A stretch of 64,000 nucleotides of DNA from Streptomyces sp. CB01635 (GTDB taxonomy: Bacteria; Actinomycetota; Actinomycetes; Streptomycetales; Streptomycetaceae), in the NCBI RefSeq assembly GCF_002803065.1, contig NZ_NNBL01000001.1, forward strand, positions 346,734-410,733, written 5' to 3'. Shown in pieces: positions 18,126 through 27,208 of the stretch (positions are counted from its first letter, which is position 1; every line of letters begins with the position of its first letter). Under the pieces are notes generated by a model. It saw only the letters and a list, made by a program, of their open reading frames with translations, did not search any database and was not told where the DNA came from. The translations under genes were made by a program, and so were the position numbers.

Positions 18126-18848
18126 ATGGGATGGCACCAGGAGCTGCTGGTCGGCTTCGACCTGGAGACCACGGGGACGGATCCGCGCGAGGCGCGCATC
18201 GTCACGGGCGCGGTGATAGAGGTCAAGGACGCGAGGCCGCTGGGACACCGGCAGTGGCTCGCGGACCCGGGGGTCGAGATCCCCGCCGACGCGGTCGCCG
18301 TGCACGGGATCAGCAATGAGAAGGCGGCGTCCGACGGCGATCCGGCCGACCGGGTCGCGGACTCCATCGCCGAGGCGCTCGTCGGGTACTGGCGCACGGG
18401 CGTGCCCGTCGTCGCGTACAACGCCGCGTTCGACCTGACCCTGCTCTCCGCCGAGCTGCGCCGCCACGGCCTGCCGTCGCTGCGGGAGCGGCTCGGCGGA
18501 GTGGATCCGGCGCCGGTCATCGACCCGTACACGATCGACCGCTCGGTGGACCGCTACCGCAAGGGCAAGCGGAACCTCGAGGCGGTGTGCGCGGAGTACG
18601 GCGTGACGCTCGAATCCGCGCACGACGCCTCCGCCGACGCCCTCGCCGCCGCGCTCCTGGCCGCCGCGATAGCCGGCCGCCACCCGAAGGTCGCCTCCCT
18701 CGGACCGGCCCGGCTGCACGAATCCCAGATCGAGTGGTACGCGCAGTGGGCGGCGGACTTCCAGTCCTTCCTGCGCCGCAAGGGCGACGCACAGGCAGTG
18801 GTCGAGGCGGCGTGGCCGATGCGGGAGCTGACGGGGCCCGGGGTCTGA
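18126..18848 (+). CDS. DEDDh-family 3'-5' exonuclease (DnaQ-like)
   Basis: The 240-residue protein has the four-acid DEDDh site: D12-L-E14 in F-D-L-E-T-T-G, D103 in N-A-A-F-D-L, and H166 with D171 in H-D-A-S-A-D-A. This fold removes nucleotides from DNA or RNA 3' ends. The stand-alone length fits repair or RNA-processing enzymes rather than a polymerase-bound proofreading subunit with its extra domain. The ATG at 18126 follows AAGGGGG with good spacing. The gene converges on the GH95 gene, with a long bidirectional hairpin directly after the stop. Confidence 0.88.
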   Translation: MGWHQELLVGFDLETTGTDPREARIVTGAVIEVKDARPLGHRQWLADPGVEIPADAVAVHGISNEKAASDGDPADRVADSIAEALVGYWRTGVPVVAYNAAFDLTLLSAELRRHGLPSLRERLGGVDPAPVIDPYTIDRSVDRYRKGKRNLEAVCAEYGVTLESAHDASADALAAALLAAAIAGRHPKVASLGPARLHESQIEWYAQWAADFQSFLRRKGDAQAVVEAAWPMRELTGPGV

Positions 18849-18853
18849 GTGGT

Positions 18854-18905
18854 GGGGCGGGGGCCTCACGGAGTGACCGGCCGGGGCCGGTGAAGCCCTC
18901 GCCCC
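18854..18905. terminator. Nested bidirectional terminator hairpin
   Basis: GGGGCGGGGGC (18854-18864) pairs with GCCCTCGCCCC (18895-18905) with one mismatch, and an inner ACCGGCC/GGCCGGT hairpin sits in the loop. It lies between two convergent stops 64 bp apart, so it can end transcription from both sides. Confidence 0.6.
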
Positions 18906-18912
18906 TTGCCGC

Positions 18913-21750
18913 CTACACGGCCACGCGTCGCCACTGCTGCGCCGCCGCACCCGTGTACGTCTGCTGGACGACCGCCGTGCCCGTCGCCGTAGAACCGCCG
19001 GCCGTGCCGAGGGACTTGCCCGTGCGGACGCACGCCAGACGGACGTAGTCGCCGTCCGTGGACTCCGTGCGCCAGTGCTGGTTGTCGGCGCCGGTGGCCC
19101 GGTACTGGACGATCGGGGCATTCTCCGTGGCCTGACCGCCGCTGACGTCCGCCGTCAGACCGGAGTGCACATTGGTGAGGCGGTGGCCGCCGTCCAGGGA
19201 CTCCGCGAACTTCCACTGCTGCGACGCGCCGCCCGTGCGCGCGCCCAGGACCAGCGGCGCGGACTCGGATGTCGCCGACACCTCGATCGCCATGCCGGTG
19301 TCGGCCCGGTTGACGAGAACGTAGCGCTGTGACTTGTACGAGGGGGTCAGGGTGACGCTCGCCCCGGCCCTCAGGGTGACGTCCTTCGCCCAGGAGCCGG
19401 CGCGCACGCGGGTGGTGCGGCCGCCGGTCGAGGTGAGCCGGAGCCTCGTCGCCACGCCGTCCTTCCACTCCAGGTCGGCCGTGAACCCGCCGCGCACGCC
19501 GATGCCGGTGACCTTGCCCGACGCACCCCACGCGACCGGCAGCGCGGGCAGGAGCTCGACGAGGCCCGGGCGGGAGTAGAGCAGCATCTCGATCACGGCG
19601 GCCGTCGTGCCGAAGTTGGCGTCGATCTGGAACACCGAGCTGCTGCTGCCCAGTTGGTAGAAGTCGAAGAAGTTGGGCGCGGTGCCGTTGCTGTGGTTGA
19701 CGGAGGGGCGCAGAACGGTGCCGAGGAGCTGATAGGCCTTCTCCGCGTCCTTCATCCGGGCCCAGCACAGCGCCCGCCAGGCGCAGGCCCAGCCGAACGA
19801 GTCCATGCCGCGTGCGGTGAGGCCCTTGTCGACGCCGACGAGGACGTCGTGCGGACTGCGGTCGCGGCTGACGCGGTCGCCGGGGAACAGGCCGACGAGG
19901 TGGGAGAGGTGCCGGTGCTGCGTCTCGCCGAGGTTCGCGCCGCCCATCCACTCCTCCAGCCAGCCCGTGGCGGGGCTGACGCGCGGCAGGTACAGCCTGT
20001 CCTGGAGGGCGGCGACGCGGCGGGCGTACGCCTTGGACGTGCCGAGGGCCGCCGTGGCGGTGCGGAAGTTCTCGAAGAGCTGCCAGACCAGCTCCTGGGC
20101 GTACGTGATGCCGCGCGCGTCGGTCGGGCCGTGCTCGGGCGACCAGTCGTGGTCGTCGACGAGCACCTCGGCGTCCGCCCCGGTCCCCGGGTCCTTCACC
20201 GTCGCCGTGACGAGCCGCTTCTCCCAGAACGCGCAGGCGCCCTCCAGGAGCGGCAGGATCTTCGCCAGATAGCGCCGGTCGAGGGTGAACTCGTAGTGCT
20301 CGTAAAGGGAGTTGCACAGCCAGGCGTTGCCCGCCGGGTGCCACCACCAGCCCGGGCCGCCCATCGTGTTGGTGGAGATCGCGGTGGTCCAGCCGGCGAT
20401 CGCGCCGCTCGTGTTGCGGAAGCCGTTGCGCGGGTCGTTGAACAGCTCGCGGGTGCGCTTCTCCCAGTGCGGGACCTGGGCGAGACAGTAGTCGGCGAGC
20501 GCGTCGAAGCAGTCGGGCAGGCCGGTCCTGTCGGTGGGCCAGTAGTTCATCTGGAGGTTGATGTCGGTGTGGTAGTCCGCCATCCACGCCGGGTCGTTCC
20601 GGTCGATCCACAGGCCCTGGAGGTTGAGCGGCAGCGAGGAGCGGGAGCCGCACACGGTGAGATAGCGGCCGAACTGGACGTACGAGGCCTCGAGTTCGGG
20701 GTCGGGGCGGCCACCGGAGGCCTGCCGGGCCAGGAGCCGCTTGTCGGTGTCCAGGGCCCGCTGCGCGTCGGTGGACGCGCCCAGGTCGACGCTCATGGTG
20801 TCGAACAGGGCGCGGTGGTCGGCGACATGGGCGGCGAGGAGGCGGGTCGCGCCGGCCTTCGCCGCGGCGGCGGTCCGCGTGGCGGCGGTGGCGCGCGGGT
20901 CGGCGTCACGGTCGATGAAACCGTCGGCATCGGGGGAGTAGGAGGTGCCGCCGCTCAGGACGAGGAGCACCTCGTCGCAGTCCTCGAAGGTGACCGAGGA
21001 GCCGCTCGCGCCGACCGTGCCGCCGCGGTGCGTCGCCGCCCGCGCGACGGCGGCGTAGGCGAGGCCGTTGTCGAGTTTCGCGGCGAAGCCGGCTGACGCC
21101 GTGGCGGGGTCCACGGTGATCGGCTCGCCGCGCGTGCCGGTCAGCGTGAGGCGTCCGCTCCAGGTGCCGCCGCCGTTGCGGGTGAGCCGGACGACGATCA
21201 CGTCGTCGGGGTGGCTGCAGTAGATCTCACGCCGGAAGCGGGTTCCGCCGAGCTCGTACTCCACCGTCGTCAGGCCGTTGCTGAGGTCGAGGCGGCGCCG
21301 GTAGCCGCTCACGGCGGACGGGTCGTGCCCCGGCACCTCCAGATACGCCTTGGTGAGGACGCCGTACGAGCCGAAGTGGGCGGTGTCGTAAGGGAATTGA
21401 CCGTCGGACTCGAGCGCGTCGTTCGCTCCGCCCGTCCACAGGGTGACGTCCGAGACGGACAGGACCTCGCGGGACGGGTGCCCCGAGACGACGGCCCCGA
21501 GGCGGCCGTTGCCGATGGGTAGCCCCTCCCGCATGAGCAGGTCCTCGGCGGCCGGGGACCCGTAGCGCAGCGCGAGCGCGTCGGCCTCGGGTACGAGGCG
21601 TGGCGCGGCCGAGTGCCCGCCGGGTCTCGGCGCTGCCTGTGCCGTGAAGGCGGGAACTTGGCTCAGGGCCAGGAGAGATCCGATGGCTGAGCCGTATTTG
21701 AGGACGGAGCGGCGGGAGACGGCGGAGTCGGGTTCGGGGTGCGTGGGCAT
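18913..21750 (-). CDS. Secreted GH95 alpha-L-fucosidase with C-terminal ricin-type lectin domain
   Basis: The 945-residue precursor begins at an ATG with GGAGG 7 bp upstream. It carries a Tat signal (S-R-R-S-V-L-K at 12-18, hydrophobic core, then A-Q-A-A). The bulk matches GH95: an N-terminal beta domain with P-I-G-N-G-R-L-G-A and an alpha/alpha barrel with N-L-Q-G-L-W and a tract of N-L-Q-M-N-Y-W-P type. GH95 enzymes remove alpha-1,2-fucose or related galactose residues by inversion. The last 136 residues (about 810-945) form a beta-trefoil with three Q-x-W motifs, a carbohydrate-binding module. A role in extracellular glycan or plant polysaccharide breakdown is likely; the exact sugar is not fixed by sequence. 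Confidence 0.88.
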   Translation of the reverse strand: MPTHPEPDSAVSRRSVLKYGSAIGSLLALSQVPAFTAQAAPRPGGHSAAPRLVPEADALALRYGSPAAEDLLMREGLPIGNGRLGAVVSGHPSREVLSVSDVTLWTGGANDALESDGQFPYDTAHFGSYGVLTKAYLEVPGHDPSAVSGYRRRLDLSNGLTTVEYELGGTRFRREIYCSHPDDVIVVRLTRNGGGTWSGRLTLTGTRGEPITVDPATASAGFAAKLDNGLAYAAVARAATHRGGTVGASGSSVTFEDCDEVLLVLSGGTSYSPDADGFIDRDADPRATAATRTAAAAKAGATRLLAAHVADHRALFDTMSVDLGASTDAQRALDTDKRLLARQASGGRPDPELEASYVQFGRYLTVCGSRSSLPLNLQGLWIDRNDPAWMADYHTDINLQMNYWPTDRTGLPDCFDALADYCLAQVPHWEKRTRELFNDPRNGFRNTSGAIAGWTTAISTNTMGGPGWWWHPAGNAWLCNSLYEHYEFTLDRRYLAKILPLLEGACAFWEKRLVTATVKDPGTGADAEVLVDDHDWSPEHGPTDARGITYAQELVWQLFENFRTATAALGTSKAYARRVAALQDRLYLPRVSPATGWLEEWMGGANLGETQHRHLSHLVGLFPGDRVSRDRSPHDVLVGVDKGLTARGMDSFGWACAWRALCWARMKDAEKAYQLLGTVLRPSVNHSNGTAPNFFDFYQLGSSSSVFQIDANFGTTAAVIEMLLYSRPGLVELLPALPVAWGASGKVTGIGVRGGFTADLEWKDGVATRLRLTSTGGRTTRVRAGSWAKDVTLRAGASVTLTPSYKSQRYVLVNRADTGMAIEVSATSESAPLVLGARTGGASQQWKFAESLDGGHRLTNVHSGLTADVSGGQATENAPIVQYRATGADNQHWRTESTDGDYVRLACVRTGKSLGTAGGSTATGTAVVQQTYTGAAAQQWRRVAV

Positions 21751-21917
21751 CAGGTCCTCCAGGCAAGGGTCGGCGAACTCCGCCGTACCTTGCTCCAGGA
21801 CCCCGCCACGGGAAAGAGATCGGATGAATTCAGCGCGAAAGTCCAACAACTCCTGCGCGGGAGTCCAAACGCCCGTGCAGGGGGCGGAAGTTCAGCCGCG
21901 CGCCCCGAAGCAAGCCG

Positions 21918-22820
21918 TCAGAACGGGTACCAGCGCACCGTCGGATCCCCGTCCCGCAGTGACGCCACCCTGCGCTCGAACTCCGCGAGCGCCTTGGGGT
22001 TGGTCGGCGCGTGCTGGGCGACCCACGCACAGCTCGCCGTCTCGCGCGCGCCGCGCAGCACGGCGCACCCGTCCCACTCCCGCACGTCCCAGCCGTACGT
22101 CCGCGTGAACGCGTCGTACGCCTCGGGGTCGAGCCCGTACCGGTCGCGGGAGAGCGCCATGACGACCAGGTCGTGCTCGCGCAAGTCGGAGGAGAACGTC
22201 TCCAGGTCGACGAGGACGGGTCCGTCGGGGCCGATGTGCACATTGCGCGGCAGCGCGTCCCCATGGATCGGGCCCGGCGTCAGGTGGGGGACGAGCGCCG
22301 CCGCCGCGTCCGCGAAGCCGTCGCGCCGTTCGCGCAGATACGCGGCGTCGGCGGGGTCGATCGCGTCGCCTGCGAGCCGCAGCCACCGCTCGACGCCGCC
22401 GAGCAGCTCGCGGCGCGGCAGCGCGAAGGGTGGGGCGGGCAGGGCGTGCACGAGGCGGAGCAGCTCGGCCAGGTCGCGCGGCTCGGCGGGGCGCAGCGCG
22501 GCCGGAACACGGTGCCACAGCGTCACCGGGTGGCCGTCCACGAGGAGCGGCTCGGCCTCGGCGGCCCGTACGGCCGGCACGCCCTGGCCGGCGAGCCAGC
22601 CCGCGACGGCGAGCTCGCGCCGGGCACGCTCCAGGAGCTCGGGGTCGCGGCCCACCTTGACCACCAGGTCGCCGAGCGCGAACACGGCGTTCTCTCCGAG
22701 GGCGAGCAGCTCGCCCTCCATCCCGCCGCCCTCGGGCCCACCGTCCCGCTGTCCGCCGCCCTGCTGTCCGCCGAGGAGCCCCGCCGCCGCGAGCACCTTC
22801 CGCGCCTGCGCCTCGTCCAT
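21918..22820 (-). CDS. Aminoglycoside phosphotransferase-family kinase
   Basis: The 300-residue protein has the canonical APH catalytic loop H186-G-D188 with N193 and the metal-binding V-D-L-E motif at 204-207. The Lys of V-V-K-V near residue 55 is the expected ATP contact. A Gly/Gln-rich low-complexity insert at about 17-33 is unusual. The ATG at 22820 is preceded by GGGAGG. It is divergent from the sugar ABC operon. The substrate is unknown: it could be a sugar, homoserine or an antibiotic, and nothing here supports resistance specifically. Confidence 0.8.
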   Translation of the reverse strand: MDEAQARKVLAAAGLLGGQQGGGQRDGGPEGGGMEGELLALGENAVFALGDLVVKVGRDPELLERARRELAVAGWLAGQGVPAVRAAEAEPLLVDGHPVTLWHRVPAALRPAEPRDLAELLRLVHALPAPPFALPRRELLGGVERWLRLAGDAIDPADAAYLRERRDGFADAAAALVPHLTPGPIHGDALPRNVHIGPDGPVLVDLETFSSDLREHDLVVMALSRDRYGLDPEAYDAFTRTYGWDVREWDGCAVLRGARETASCAWVAQHAPTNPKALAEFERRVASLRDGDPTVRWYPF

Positions 22821-22925
22821 CACTTGCCTCCCGCCGATCCCTTGGTCCGGGCCCAGTCTCGCACCCGTATCACGTGCGCATACGCCCCGGTCCACGCCGT
22901 AACGGACAAGGTCGTGCGCACCGGC

Positions 22926-22954
22926 TTGACGAGTAACGGGTCCCTCAGCACGAT
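22926..22954 (+). promoter_or_regulatory. Probable promoter of the sugar ABC operon
   Basis: TTGACG (22926-22931) and CACGAT (22949-22954) are separated by exactly 17 bp. The predicted transcript starts near 22961 and reaches the GTG at 23012, which has AAGGAG as ribosome site. The -35 is strong; the -10 is only partly like the consensus. Confidence 0.45.
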
Positions 22955-23011
22955 GACGGAGGCCGCCGGGGCGGCCGGTGCCATACCCAGTCGCCCGAAG
23001 GAGCCGGACAC

Positions 23012-23950
23012 GTGACATTGGCGACCGCAACGACGCGGACGGGGAAGCGCGCGCCAGGGCCACCGGGCGGTGGGCGCCCGGCGGACCGCGGCGCCGCCTG
23101 GTTCCTGGTTCTGCCCGCCCTCATCCCGATCCTCGTGCTCAGCGTCGGGCCCCTCCTCTACGGCATCGCGCTGGCGTTCACCGACTCGCAGGCCGGCCGC
23201 ACGGCGCCGACCCAGTGGGTCGGGGCGCTCAACTTCCAGGACCTGCTGCACGACACGCTGTTCTGGGACTCGTTCCGGATCGGCCTGCTGTGGGCGGTCG
23301 GGGTGACCGTCCCTCAGTTCCTGCTTGCGCTGGGCCTCGCGCTCCTGCTCAACCAGAACCTCCGCTTCCGCTGGCTGGCGCGAGCGCTCGCGATCATTCC
23401 CTGGGCGATGCCCGAGGTGGTCGTCGGCATCATGTGGCGCCTCGTCTACAACCCGGACGCGGGCATCCTCAACGAGACCATCCGCGATCTCGGCCTCGGT
23501 GACGGGCGCGACTGGCTCACCGGTCTGGCGACCGCGCTGCCCGCCGTGATCGTCGTCGGCATCTGGGCGGGTATGCCGCAGACCACCGTCGCCCTGCTCG
23601 CCGGGCTTCAGAACACCTCGCCCGAACTCCACGAGGCCGCGGCGCTCGACGGCGCCGGCGCCTGGGGCCGCTTCCGCGCGGTGACGTGGCCCGCGCTCAG
23701 GCCGGTCGCCCTCGCCATCACCGCCCTCAACTTCATCTGGAACTTCAACTCGTTCGCCCTGGTCTACGTCCTGACCAACGGCGGCCCGGGCGGCCGGACC
23801 CGCCTGCCCATGCTCTTCGCCTACGAAGAGGCCTTCCGCTACGGCCAGTTCGGCTACGCGGCGGCGATGGGCTGCGTGATGGTCGCGGTCATCTCGGTCA
23901 TCCTCGCCTTCTACCTCGTGGGCCGGCTCAAGGGAGGCGACGAGCAGTGA
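23012..23950 (+). CDS. Carbohydrate ABC transporter permease, MalF-type
   Basis: The 312-residue integral membrane protein has six or so hydrophobic segments. The EAA loop (E-A-A-A-L-D-G-A-G at about 208-216) docks to the ATPase. It belongs to the MalF/UgpA group of CUT1 sugar importers. The GTG start follows AAGGAG. Its stop overlaps the next gene in GTGA, showing translational coupling with the MalG-type partner and the binding protein. No ATPase gene is in the operon. Streptomyces CUT1 systems usually share the MsiK ATPase encoded elsewhere. Confidence 0.9.
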   Translation: MTLATATTRTGKRAPGPPGGGRPADRGAAWFLVLPALIPILVLSVGPLLYGIALAFTDSQAGRTAPTQWVGALNFQDLLHDTLFWDSFRIGLLWAVGVTVPQFLLALGLALLLNQNLRFRWLARALAIIPWAMPEVVVGIMWRLVYNPDAGILNETIRDLGLGDGRDWLTGLATALPAVIVVGIWAGMPQTTVALLAGLQNTSPELHEAAALDGAGAWGRFRAVTWPALRPVALAITALNFIWNFNSFALVYVLTNGGPGGRTRLPMLFAYEEAFRYGQFGYAAAMGCVMVAVISVILAFYLVGRLKGGDEQ

Positions 23951-24801
23951 GCCGTACCCGGACAGGCATCCGGCCCAGCAGGCCGGCGCGCGCGGGCCAG
24001 TACCTCGCGCTGCTCGCCTATCTCGTCTTCCTCGCGTTCCCGTTCCTGTGGCTGATCTCCACGGCGTTCAAGCCGCCCCGTGAACTCGCGAGCCTGCACC
24101 CCACGTGGATACCCAAGGACCCCACACTCGCCAACTTCCGCCAGGCCTTCGACGAGCAGCCGCTCCTGAGGGCCGCCGTCAACTCCGTGATCGTGGCGGT
24201 CTGCGCGGCCCTGATCGCCGTCGTCATCGCGACCCCGATGGCGTACGTGATGGCCCGCCACCGCTCCGCGCTGTCCCGCGCGGCGACGGGCTGGGTGGTG
24301 GTCAGCCAGGCGTTCCCGTTCGTCCTGCTGATCATCCCGCTCTTCCTGATCCTGAAGAACCTGCACCTGATCAACTCGCTGCCTGGTCTGACCATGGTCT
24401 ACGTCGTGTGGTCGCTGCCCTTCGCACTGTGGATGCTGGTCGGCTACGTCCGGGCCGTGCCGCCCGAGCTGGAGGAGGCGGCCGCCGTCGACGGAGCCGG
24501 AAAGCTGCGCACGCTCGTCTCCGTCACGGCGCCGTTGCTCGCCCCGGGCCTGGTGGCGACGGCCCTGTTCGCGTTCATCACCGCGTGGAACGAGTTCTTC
24601 TTCGCGCTGGTCCTGATGAAGACCCCGGAGAGGCAGACGCTGCCGGTGATCCTGACGCACTTCCTCGGCGCGGAGGGCGTCGCCGACCTCGGGCCGCTGG
24701 CCGCCGCGGCGTTCCTCGCGACCCTGCCCTCACTGGTGATCTTCGCGCTCATCCAGCGCAGACTCACCGGCGGGATGCTGACCGGGGCGGTGAAGTCATG
24801 A
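23947..24801 (+). CDS. Carbohydrate ABC transporter permease, MalG-type
   Basis: The 284-residue permease pairs with the preceding one. It has about six transmembrane segments and an EAA loop (E-E-A-A-A-V-D-G-A-G) in the second half, and I-T-A-W-N-E-F-F-F-A near the C-terminus is typical of the MalG/UgpE group. The start GTG overlaps the upstream stop by 4 bp (GTGA), and its own stop overlaps the next start as ATGA. The three genes are therefore one tightly coupled unit. Confidence 0.9.
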   Translation: MSRTRTGIRPSRPARAGQYLALLAYLVFLAFPFLWLISTAFKPPRELASLHPTWIPKDPTLANFRQAFDEQPLLRAAVNSVIVAVCAALIAVVIATPMAYVMARHRSALSRAATGWVVVSQAFPFVLLIIPLFLILKNLHLINSLPGLTMVYVVWSLPFALWMLVGYVRAVPPELEEAAAVDGAGKLRTLVSVTAPLLAPGLVATALFAFITAWNEFFFALVLMKTPERQTLPVILTHFLGAEGVADLGPLAAAAFLATLPSLVIFALIQRRLTGGMLTGAVKS

Positions 24802-26084
24802 GGCGCGTACGCCGGCTGGCCGCCGTCGCCGCGGCCGTGGCCCTGCTGCTCACCGGCTGTTCCTCGGGCGGCACGGCCGACGACGGCAAGATCACTCTCG
24901 AGTTCCAGTCCCTCGCCTGGCAGAAGGAGTCCGTCGACGCCAACAAGCAGCTCGTGAAGGAGTGGAACGCGGCGCACCCGGACATCCAGGTCAAGTACGT
25001 CCAGGGCAGCTGGGACAGCGTCCACGACCAGCTGCTCACCTCCTTCGAGGGAGGGGAGGCGCCCGACGTCATCCACGACGCCTCCGACGACCTCGCGGAC
25101 TTCGCGTACGGCGGCTACCTCGCCGATCTGCGGGACCTGCTGCCCGCCCGCCTCAAGTCCGACATCCCGCAGCACAGTTGGGAGACCGCGACCTTCGGTG
25201 ACGGTGTGTACGGCGTGCCGTTCCTCCAGGAGCCGCGCGTCCTCATCGCCAACGCGAAGATCCTGAAGGCCGCGGGTGTCCGCATCCCGACGCCTGCGAA
25301 GCCCTGGTCCTGGGAGGAGTTCAGGGCCGTCACGAAGAAGCTGAGCGGCGACGAGAAGTTCGGCGTCGCGTGGCCGCTGAAGGAGCCCGTCTCGGCGACC
25401 CTCAACCTCTCCCTCTCGGCCGGCGGACGCATGTTCCACCGTGGCGCCGACGGCAAGGTGACGGTCCGCTTCGACGCCGCGGACCAGGTCGTGCCCCGCA
25501 CGGTCCACGACCAGGTCGACACCGACGGCAGCGCCTCGGGCGCGACGCTCGGCATGGGCGGCTCCGACACGCTCCCCGGTTTCTTCGCCGGCAAGTACGC
25601 GATGGTCCCGCTCGGCTTCTCGTACCGCCAGCAGATCGTCCAGCAGGCGCCCAAGGGCTTCGACTGGCAGGTGCTCCCGGCGCCCGCGGGCCGTGACGGG
25701 CTTGCCCAGGGAGTGTCCCCGCAGACCCTGTCCGTCGCCGAGGACAGCCCGCACAAGAAGGAGGCGGCGCAGTTCATCGACTTCCTGCTGCGGCCGCCGA
25801 ACATGGTGCGCCTCGCGCTCGGCGACTGGATGCTGCCCACCGGCACCGAGGCGCTGAAGGACCCGGCCCTGCACACGCAGAAGAACGACTGGGCGACCGG
25901 CACGGCCCTCGCCGGTGACCTCCGCTCGGCCCCCGCGCAGTCGGTGCGCGGCTACGCGGAGTGGAAGGACAAGGTCGCGACACCCGCGCTCCAGGAGTAC
26001 TACAGCGGCTCGATCGGACTCGGTGAACTGCGCAAGCGCCTGGTGAAGGACGGAAATCTGGTGCTCGCGAGGTATCAGAGGTAG
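24798..26084 (+). CDS. Extracellular solute-binding lipoprotein of a sugar ABC importer
   Basis: The 428-residue precursor has an Arg-rich N-terminus, a hydrophobic segment and a lipobox L-L-T-G-C with Cys21 as the lipidated residue. The remainder follows the family-1 binding-protein pattern, including E-W-N-A-A-H-P-D-I-Q-V near 55, G-V-P-F-L-Q around 140 and F-F-A-G-K-Y-A-M in the second lobe. It delivers a sugar or oligosaccharide to the two permeases; which one cannot be told. Putting the binding-protein gene last is the reverse of the usual CUT1 order. It converges on the reductase gene with a 21-bp gap. Confidence 0.88.
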   Translation: MRRVRRLAAVAAAVALLLTGCSSGGTADDGKITLEFQSLAWQKESVDANKQLVKEWNAAHPDIQVKYVQGSWDSVHDQLLTSFEGGEAPDVIHDASDDLADFAYGGYLADLRDLLPARLKSDIPQHSWETATFGDGVYGVPFLQEPRVLIANAKILKAAGVRIPTPAKPWSWEEFRAVTKKLSGDEKFGVAWPLKEPVSATLNLSLSAGGRMFHRGADGKVTVRFDAADQVVPRTVHDQVDTDGSASGATLGMGGSDTLPGFFAGKYAMVPLGFSYRQQIVQQAPKGFDWQVLPAPAGRDGLAQGVSPQTLSVAEDSPHKKEAAQFIDFLLRPPNMVRLALGDWMLPTGTEALKDPALHTQKNDWATGTALAGDLRSAPAQSVRGYAEWKDKVATPALQEYYSGSIGLGELRKRLVKDGNLVLARYQR

Positions 26085-26105
26085 GGCGGGACGCGGGAGA
26101 CGGAT

Positions 26106-27047
26106 TCACATGTCGAGGACGAGGCGCGGGCCCAGGCAGCGCGAGACGCAGATCATCAGTGTCTCGCCCGCCGCCCGCTCCTCCGCGGTGAGCACCGAGT
26201 CCCGGTGGTCCGCCGCGCCCTCCACGATGTCGGTCTCGCAGGTCCCGCAGGTGCCTTCCGCGCAGGAGTACAGCACCTCGATCCCCGCCTCCTGCGCCGT
26301 GTGCAGGATGCTGCGGCCGGGCGGCACGGTCAGGGTGCGGCCGGAGCGCCGCAGCTCCACCTCGAAGGCGTGGTCCGTGCTGCCGGTGCCGTCCGGTCCG
26401 TCCTGCGCAGGACGGAATCGCTCGGTGTGCGCGGCGCCCCGGGCCTCGACGGCGTCGAGGAGCCGTCCCGGGCCGCAGCAGTAGACCAGGGTGTTCGTGT
26501 CCGGCGGGCCGAGATACCCGTCGAGGTCGAGGAGGCCCGTCTCGTCCTCCGGCGCGACGCGCACCTTCGCGCCGTAGGTGGAGAGTTGGCCGAGGAACGC
26601 CATCGAGTCGCGCGACCGCCCGCCGTACAGCAGGCTCCACTCGGCGCCCGACGCCTCGGCGGCGGCCAGCATCGGAAGGATCGGGGTGATCCCGATGCCG
26701 CCCGCCACGAAGCGGTAGCCCGGTGCCTCGTGGAGCGGGAAGTGGTTGCGTGGTCCCCGGACGCGGACGACCGTGCCCGGGGACAGCTTCTCGTGCACGT
26801 ACGCCGATCCGCCGCGTCCGCTCGGTTCGTGGAGGACGGCGACGGTCCAGGCGGTGCGGTCGGCGGGGTCGCCGCACAACGAGTACGGGCGGACCAGGTC
26901 GTCCGTGAGGACCAGGTCCACATGGGCACCCGGCTCCCAGGCGGGCAGCGGGTCCGCCTTGGGGTGACGGAGCGTCAAGGACATGACGCCGGTGGCCTCT
27001 TCGGTGCGTGCGGCGACGACGAGGTCGGCTTCGTAGGGCGGGGTCAC
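26106..27047 (-). CDS. PDR/VanB-family oxidoreductase (FMN, NAD(P)H, 2Fe-2S)
   Basis: The 313-residue protein is the electron-transfer partner of the Rieske oxygenase. An FMN domain has R-P-Y-S at 53-56. A nucleotide domain has G-G-I-G-I-T-P at 116-122 and Y-C-C-G-P at 189-193. A C-terminal plant-type ferredoxin domain has cluster ligands C262, C267, C270 and C300. It passes electrons from NAD(P)H through FMN to the oxygenase. The GTG at 27047 follows AGGAGG and overlaps the stop of the 54-residue gene in GTGA, so production is coupled. A longer frame to 27092 runs through that small gene and is not used. Confidence 0.92.
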   Translation of the reverse strand: MTPPYEADLVVAARTEEATGVMSLTLRHPKADPLPAWEPGAHVDLVLTDDLVRPYSLCGDPADRTAWTVAVLHEPSGRGGSAYVHEKLSPGTVVRVRGPRNHFPLHEAPGYRFVAGGIGITPILPMLAAAEASGAEWSLLYGGRSRDSMAFLGQLSTYGAKVRVAPEDETGLLDLDGYLGPPDTNTLVYCCGPGRLLDAVEARGAAHTERFRPAQDGPDGTGSTDHAFEVELRRSGRTLTVPPGRSILHTAQEAGIEVLYSCAEGTCGTCETDIVEGAADHRDSVLTAEERAAGETLMICVSRCLGPRLVLDM

Positions 27048-27208
27048 CGGTAGTCCTCCTGGTGATCGGGGTGGGACAGCATCCACTGCCACATCGCCAC
27101 GGGGTCCTGCGTGTCGTGCTCGGCCCCGCAGTGGCAGATGCCGTGCAGTTCGTCGGTGCCGGGGACCCAGTCGACGCGGTACACCTCGGCGGTGGGCGGG
27201 CGGCTCAT
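27044..27208 (-). CDS. 54-residue Cys/His-rich protein in the Rieske operon
   Basis: This short gene is enclosed by 4-bp overlaps on both sides (ATGA with the oxygenase stop, GTGA with the reductase start), which argues strongly that it is translated. Its second half holds H22-x-x-C25-H-C27, H31 and H46-P-D-H49, a set that could bind a metal. Several aromatic residues (W14, W40, W42) suggest a folded mini-domain. I know of no assigned function. Plausible roles are an assembly or stability factor, or an extra electron-transfer component. Confidence 0.75.
   Translation of the reverse strand: MSRPPTAEVYRVDWVPGTDELHGICHCGAEHDTQDPVAMWQWMLSHPDHQEDYR

Noticed and set aside
20200..21400. TAA triplets read as possible TTA codons in the GH95 gene and in other minus-strand genes
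   Set aside because: Checked in frame, they fall across Tyr (TAC) or neighbouring codons. Only the M14 peptidase has a true TTA.
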